Shown here one piece after another: positions 60,720-64,000 of a stretch of DNA of 64,000 nt (positions are counted from its first letter, which is position 1; each line of letters opens with the position of its first letter). Location: the NCBI GenBank assembly GCA_029243165.1, contig JAQWSN010000002.1:18592-82591 (forward strand). Direction: 5' to 3'. The notes beneath the pieces were generated by a model. That model was given only the letters and a program-made list of their open reading frames with translations. It made no database searches and had not been told where the DNA came from. The translations under genes were made by a program, and so were the position numbers. This DNA is from Flavobacteriaceae bacterium (GTDB taxonomy: Bacteria; Bacteroidota; Bacteroidia; Flavobacteriales; Flavobacteriaceae).

Positions 60720-61142
60720 ATGAAAACTGCCCTTTTTTTGTGTTTGCTCTCCCTTCTTTTTAGCTCTTGTTTGGTTGTAAAGATTTATGAAAACCCTGAA
60801 ACTTCTTCGAAGCCCTCAGAGGCTCCTAAAGAAGTTAAAAGAAAAATGATTGGATCAGGAAAAGTGATTGACTTAGGAAATAAAGGAACCCAAGAGATTC
60901 TTTTTTTTGGTAACGATGAGACTCCTAAAAAATTTCTTTTCAAAGAAGAAAGTATTGATGAGCAGGAAGAACCTCCCTTGCTTATTGTTGACGGAACTGC
61001 TAGTAAAACACTCCATTCAATTACTGACTTTAATACGGATGAAATAGAATCCATAAAAATATTGAAGGGAGAAGCAGCAATAAAAAAATACGGAGCAGAA
61101 GGGATCAATGGGGTTATTGAAATTGTGACCAAGAAAGACTGA
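60720..61142 (+). CDS. Lipoprotein with TonB-plug-like C terminus
   Basis: A 140-residue predicted lipoprotein, lipobox FSS-Cys17, with a polar middle region and a C-terminal segment ESIKILKGEAAIKKYGAEG-x-N-G-V-I-E-I-V-T-K (about 115-138). This last part matches the end of the plug domain of TonB-dependent receptors (V-L-K-G...Y-G...G-V-I...T-K-K). No barrel follows, so it is a free plug-like domain. Such plug-only proteins occur in Bacteroidota, and their role is unknown. The terminal lysines precede the stop. It is convergent with the barrel gene (four-base gap). Confidence 0.72.
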   Translation: MKTALFLCLLSLLFSSCLVVKIYENPETSSKPSEAPKEVKRKMIGSGKVIDLGNKGTQEILFFGNDETPKKFLFKEESIDEQEEPPLLIVDGTASKTLHSITDFNTDEIESIKILKGEAAIKKYGAEGINGVIEIVTKKD

Positions 61143-61146
61143 TCCA

Positions 61147-61806
61147 TTAGGGGCTTAACTTGCTTTTCCAAATACGATAAACAATACCCAATTGAAAGCC
61201 ATTAGTATTATTGGTTTGGGGCTGAGTAGGAGGGCTTGTTCTGCGAATCCACCTAAAATTTGCAAAAATATTGATGCGTCTATTTAGATGATAGACAGCT
61301 TGAACAACTCCTCCAAAACTGTCTTTAAAAATTTCTTCAGCGTAAGGCGTTGTTTCGGCATAATCTTCGATTTCCACCCTTTTTTCACCATTGATAAAAG
61401 CCTGATAGATTATCCCAAGCCCAAGGCTTACTTTGTCAGTAGGCTGTAAGCGCAATAATAAAGGGTAGGTGATGTATTTTAAACGATCTGTAGCAATGGA
61501 ATCACCCTTTGGATAGGAATAATGGATTGGGGTAAATTGTGCACCACTCACAAGACCGACTGTCTTTGAAAGTCTGTATTCTAATTCTACAAGCCCACCT
61601 AGGGTAAGTGTTGGTGAAGTTGTGCCAAGATTGGTATTGATTCTATTAAGTTGAGGACCCAGTCTAATGGACCATTTGGAAAAATTTTGATCCAAACGAG
61701 GACCTTTGCTGTATTGTTGGATAAGAAGCTCACCTCCTTGAGCCAAACTATTTATGGAGTAAAATAGAAAGGAAAACAAAATGACTAATCCGAAATTTCG
61801 ATTCAT
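61147..61806 (-). CDS. Outer membrane beta-barrel protein (porin-like)
   Basis: A 219-residue protein with a signal peptide (about 1-22, SINSLAQ-G) and alternating polar/hydrophobic strands (ITYPLLLRLQPTDKVSLGLGIIY, RINIFANFRWIRR, FQLGIVYRIW), the pattern of small Bacteroidota barrels of the PorT/OmpW-like group. No specific function can be assigned. A near-consensus TATCTTTA box (reverse strand, 61833-61840) lies upstream. It is convergent with the plug-like lipoprotein gene. Confidence 0.75.
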   Translation of the reverse strand: MNRNFGLVILFSFLFYSINSLAQGGELLIQQYSKGPRLDQNFSKWSIRLGPQLNRINTNLGTTSPTLTLGGLVELEYRLSKTVGLVSGAQFTPIHYSYPKGDSIATDRLKYITYPLLLRLQPTDKVSLGLGIIYQAFINGEKRVEIEDYAETTPYAEEIFKDSFGGVVQAVYHLNRRINIFANFRWIRRTSPPTQPQTNNTNGFQLGIVYRIWKSKLSP

Positions 61807-62319
61807 AGCCTACATGCTTTTAGATGAGTTCATAAAGATAGAAAGAGATTTTCTTTAAAAGATTAATGTGCTTTCTATGTTGTTATGATCCAAAATTGAT
61901 GCCATACTTTCCCAAAAAAAGGGGGAACGGGTATCGAGGTCAAAATTTAAAATGGATGATTCAGCAAGATTGATAAAACCTCTAAGCTTACGACCTTTTT
62001 TTGCTAGTTTACGGAGCATCTCAACAGAGGAAGGATCTACATCATTTATCCAAGGGGAATAGGTTTTACATTTCAGTCTGTAGCGGATATCTTGACAGGA
62101 TTATTAAAGTATGTACGCTGTCTTTGCAATTTTTGGCAGAGCTCTGTTTTTACACTTTAGTAAAAACTATTTATGTATTTTAACCTTGGTCATAAGGGTA
62201 AAACAAAACAAGGGTAGTTAATTTCTATTTTACCACAAAATCAAAAATCATCAAAAATTGAATGTGAAAATTTATTTCAAGGATGAGATCAAAGTATTAA
62301 TTTAGAAATCAAAAAAACA
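61807..62319. other. Long gap between outer membrane barrel and CDGSH genes
   Basis: About 510 bases without a confident gene. It contains the reverse-strand open stretch described separately (61855-62100). The rest (62101-62319) is AT-rich, with no repeat or promoter match I trust, although A-rich runs precede the CDGSH start. No tRNA or other RNA motif was recognised. Confidence 0.5.
61855..62100 (-). pseudogene. Open stretch resembling the C-terminal end of a lost gene
   Basis: On the reverse strand 81 codons are open between double stops (62101-62106) and a stop at 61855. The translation contains YSPWINDVDPSSVEMLRKLA and KLRGFINLAESS, with balanced composition and mostly low-bias codons, unlike random AT-rich DNA. 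The only ATG (62019) would give a 54-residue protein. No family is recognised. It is probably a gene remnant or a small unannotated gene, but chance is possible. Confidence 0.35.
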
Positions 62320-62523
62320 ATGGTAAAATTATTTAGAAATGAAAGAGGTCAAATAAAGGTTCTTGAAGGGGATGTTCAGTTAGTCAATGAAGATGGCTCT
62401 GAGGTAAGACACCATGCAACTAAATTTTCAATTTGTGGATGTGGAAGAAGTAAATCCATACTTTGCGATGGATCCCATAAAATGAGCGACGGAGAATTTC
62501 AGGCTAAAGAAAAAAAGGAGTAA
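62320..62523 (+). CDS. CDGSH iron-sulfur domain protein
   Basis: A 67-residue protein with one CDGSH-type [2Fe-2S] motif: ICGCGRSKSILCDGSHK (residues about 37-53), two Cys, then Cys-Asp-Gly-Ser-His with the ligating His. The spacing from the second Cys to the CDGSH Cys is one residue shorter than the usual C-x-C-x2-S-x3-P-x-C and the Pro is missing, a small oddity. Related bacterial proteins bind iron-sulfur clusters for transfer or redox sensing. The function here is unknown. It stands alone before a long gap. Confidence 0.78.
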   Translation: MVKLFRNERGQIKVLEGDVQLVNEDGSEVRHHATKFSICGCGRSKSILCDGSHKMSDGEFQAKEKKE

Positions 62524-62835
62524 ACGTATCGAGGGGGATTATGTTTGGAGTTTTAAAAAAGTGGGGACTTTATAATGAAGATACTTCCATCATCAAAATC
62601 CTACTACATTACTTCATCCCCACCAGACATAAATAAAACTAAATAAAATAAACAACTGTTTATTAATCAAATACAAATATTGTAAGTTAATTAATTAAAA
62701 TACAAGTATTTAGATATTGTTTTCAAATAGTTGGATAGTGAAAAATTATAGGGCTTATTTTTAAGGATACTTTTTAAAGGTTGATATTTTGAAGAAGAGC
62801 CGTAATTCCCGATGTTCCTTTGCTCGAATTACTAA

Positions 62836-62861
62836 CTTAAATTACTTAAATTACTTAAATT
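62836..62861 (+). repeat. Tandem 9-bp repeat CTTAAATTA
   Basis: Two full copies and one almost full copy (last base T) of CTTAAATTA, directly upstream of tRNA-Ala and overlapping its promoter box. Possibly chance in AT-rich DNA. Confidence 0.5.
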
Positions 62862-62863
62862 TG
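62856..62863 (+). promoter_or_regulatory. Promoter -7 box of tRNA-Ala (TAAATTTG)
   Basis: Exact TAnnTTTG, 13 bases before the mature 5' end. Confidence 0.5.
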
Positions 62864-62875
62864 TGAACCAGAACA

Positions 62876-62949
62876 GGGGATGTAGCTCAGCTGGCTAGAG
62901 CGCTTGACTGGCAGTCAAGAGGTCGTGGGTTCGAGTCCCATCTTCTCCA
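62876..62949 (+). tRNA. tRNA-Ala (GGC)
   Basis: A 74-base cloverleaf. The anticodon loop CTGGCAG sits between CTTGA and TCAAG, giving anticodon GGC. The acceptor stem GGGGATG/CTTCTCC contains the G3:U70 wobble pair that identifies tRNA-Ala, and the discriminator is A. One U:U mismatch is at the 6:67 position. The D arm GCTCAGCTGGCTAGAGC and T arm GTGGGTTCGAGTCCCAT are standard. CCA is not encoded. Sequence downstream changes character, so the gene is a likely integration site. Confidence 0.94.
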
Positions 62950-63303
62950 CATATAACCAGTGAATTATACAAGTTAAATTTATGCAAAAAACATCAATTT
63001 ACTGGCATAATTGACAGTTATATGACAGTAAAAAGTCAAAAAAATCAGTCCAAAAGTTTTATAAATCTAAGACCCCCGTCTAAATAAATCACTTTTCTTT
63101 TTAGGGATGGTCTTCGTATAATAGGGTATTACCTTAAGCTTCAGCATATCTAACTATTTAAAATAATTGACGTAATGAGTTTATACACTCTAAAAATGAT
63201 ATAACTAACTGTAAATAAGCAAGTTATATTATGTGTAATGACTATGTTTTGTTTAGGACTATAAAACTTCGTGTAGGGGTTACCCTTTGCCTCTTGGTGT
63301 AAG
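62950..63303. other. Gene-free stretch between tRNA-Ala and the mobile-element protein
   Basis: About 350 bases that are very AT-rich and contain no confident gene. Two near-copies of TGACAGTTA (around 63010-63027) are present, and AGAC-CCCC-GTCT forms a small hairpin near 63069-63080. Tiny frames on both strands (about 20-26 codons) are unconvincing. If an element is integrated at the tRNA, this is its terminal non-coding arm. Confidence 0.5.
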
Positions 63304-64000
63304 CTATTTTTTATCTTCATATTGAATCACATCAACTAAATCCCAGCCGTCTTTATATTCTTTTTTTTCAAGTAATTTAGAGACTTCTATACTAAATCCT
63401 TTATTATTTAATGCATCAGCGGTCTCCTTCCATTTGTTGTAACCTCCTTTATCTGGAAAAGCTGTGACATCTTTTCCTTTCAAAGGAGCTACATACTCAT
63501 GCTTAAAACCCTGAAGTGAACCGGTAGACATCCAAGTATATTGAGGAAACTCTATGCTCATTATAACAGCTGTCTTCTCACCTTCTACTATAGCAACCTG
63601 TTTAATTGTGTCATTCAATAGATGAAGCCCAAACAAACATTGTTTAAGATTGTAGTTAGGTTTTTTTAATACGGAATGTACCCAGCTTATAAGGGGTTTA
63701 CCATCATTAGCTTTTAGTCTTGTTCCTGTTGATGTATCATAAGCCATTATCTTTCCTGTACGAATATTACCTGTATCGTCCTTTTGCCAAAATATAGCAG
63801 CTCCGTTAAACATATTAGCGGTTCCTAAGTGATATTTCTCAATAGTGTTCTTAACTTCATCCTTACTATAATTACTATATAAATAGGTTACGAGAGGATT
63901 TATTTCATATTCAGTTAAAGTTTTTTGCAAGGTTTCCTTTTCTATATACGTTGGTTTTGCAGGTGGAGTAATTACATAGTCATAGCTTACTATTGAGTTA
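63304..64000 (-). CDS. DUF6371 Toprim-like replication protein, partial (5' end outside window)
   Basis: The reverse-strand frame is open from the window edge (64000) to the stop at 63304, so at least 232 codons are seen and the start is missing. The TTG at 63930 is internal. It resembles DUF6371 proteins of Bacteroidota mobile elements: the central YIEKETLQKTLTEYEINPLVTYL stretch (read in two parts), IAIVEGEKTAVIMS-like Toprim strand (VAIVEGEKTAV near the second half), VTAFPDKGGYNKW with Asp for metal binding, and KDGWDLVDVI at the end. These are linked to element replication, possibly primase-like. It suggests an integrated conjugative element or phage, continuing beyond the window. Confidence 0.8.
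   Translation of the reverse strand, partial: NSIVSYDYVITPPAKPTYIEKETLQKTLTEYEINPLVTYLYSNYSKDEVKNTIEKYHLGTANMFNGAAIFWQKDDTGNIRTGKIMAYDTSTGTRLKANDGKPLISWVHSVLKKPNYNLKQCLFGLHLLNDTIKQVAIVEGEKTAVIMSIEFPQYTWMSTGSLQGFKHEYVAPLKGKDVTAFPDKGGYNKWKETADALNNKGFSIEVSKLLEKKEYKDGWDLVDVIQYEDKK

Larger units (their letters stand above)
62524..62875. other. Gap before tRNA-Ala with hairpin and 9-bp tandem repeat
   Basis: About 350 bases with no gene. An inverted repeat GTGGGGA (62561-62567) pairs with TCCCCAC (62617-62623), and inner arms TGAAG/CTTCA extend it, giving a hairpin of about 63 bases that also contains a small GAAG-ATA-CTTC hairpin (62577-62587). Nearer the tRNA, the unit CTTAAATTA occurs 2.9 times in tandem (62836-62861), ending in the tRNA promoter box. 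Confidence 0.5.

Noticed and set aside
62001..62183. 60-codon forward frame in the gap before the CDGSH gene
   Set aside because: It is the antisense shadow of a more protein-like reverse frame and lacks a promoter or family match.
1..64000. CRISPR arrays, rRNA genes, complete insertion sequences
   Set aside because: No spaced direct repeats, no rRNA-like conserved stretches and no transposase reading frame were seen in any strand.

Overview
This 64 kb window is a stretch of a low-GC Bacteroidota chromosome, almost certainly from the family Flavobacteriaceae. The evidence is phylum-specific: a gliding/type 9 secretion TPR lipoprotein (SprE/PorW) and GldH; many lipoproteins with a short signal peptide ending in Ser-Cys; flavobacterial families (DUF4837, DUF4292, DUF5687, DUF6341, DUF6427); an ATP synthase operon that lacks the beta and epsilon genes; and promoters of the TAnnTTTG type, often only a few bases from the start codon with no Shine-Dalgarno sequence. 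No isolate or species can be named from the sequence.

Layout. 1-5 kb: end of an M1 aminopeptidase, rnpA, a GNAT protein, rpiB, a very AT-rich 436-base gap with inverted repeats and DnaA-box-like words, and rnr. 5-17 kb: a GIN-domain protein, tRNA-Cys, folB, glnS, an SPFH protein, gltX, ybeY, mnmG (with a ParB centromere-like parS site at each end), a methyltransferase, holB, pgk and a DUF4837 lipoprotein. 17-23 kb: tatA, then a translationally coupled set (M23 peptidase, GH3-family adenylating enzyme, glycosyltransferase, pyruvyltransferase) and purD. 23-36 kb: DUF6341/DUF6427, a ferredoxin-type reductase, a DUF5687 ABC exporter, sprE, a bactofilin, and the ATP synthase operon (atpZ, a small membrane protein, atpB-E-F-H-A-G). 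36-43.5 kb: secreted or envelope proteins (GH18 lipoprotein, zincin-like lipoprotein, PPOX, SdpI), dut, a nucleotidyltransferase, a DUF4292 lipoprotein, an EnvC-like protein and an HU/SPOR protein. 43.5-47 kb holds two disrupted genes: dprA (one extra C in a C7 run) and an ECF sigma factor (amber codon inside region 4). 47-62.5 kb: an acyltransferase, recA, an M24 peptidase, a META lipoprotein, an SDR protein, trhO, ricT, gldH, a class A PBP, queD, an enoyl-CoA hydratase, a GNAT protein, a USP, an LpxR-like barrel, a plug-like lipoprotein, an outer membrane barrel and a CDGSH protein.

The right end (62.9-64 kb) changes character. A tRNA-Ala(GGC) is followed by about 350 bases without a recognisable gene and then by a DUF6371 Toprim-like replication protein that runs off the window. 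This looks like the edge of an integrated mobile element that used the tRNA gene as its attachment site, although no integrase is visible in the window.

Most of the window is core housekeeping: translation (four tRNA-charging or tRNA-modifying loci), replication and recombination (holB, recA, dprA), energy (ATP synthase, pgk) and envelope biogenesis. The most notable signals are the parS pair around mnmG with a possible origin near 2.4-2.8 kb, the GH3-glycosyltransferase-pyruvyltransferase operon, the two broken genes near 44-46.6 kb with a perfect 13-bp inverted repeat upstream of the sigma factor, and the mobile-element boundary. No CRISPR array, rRNA operon or complete insertion sequence was seen.
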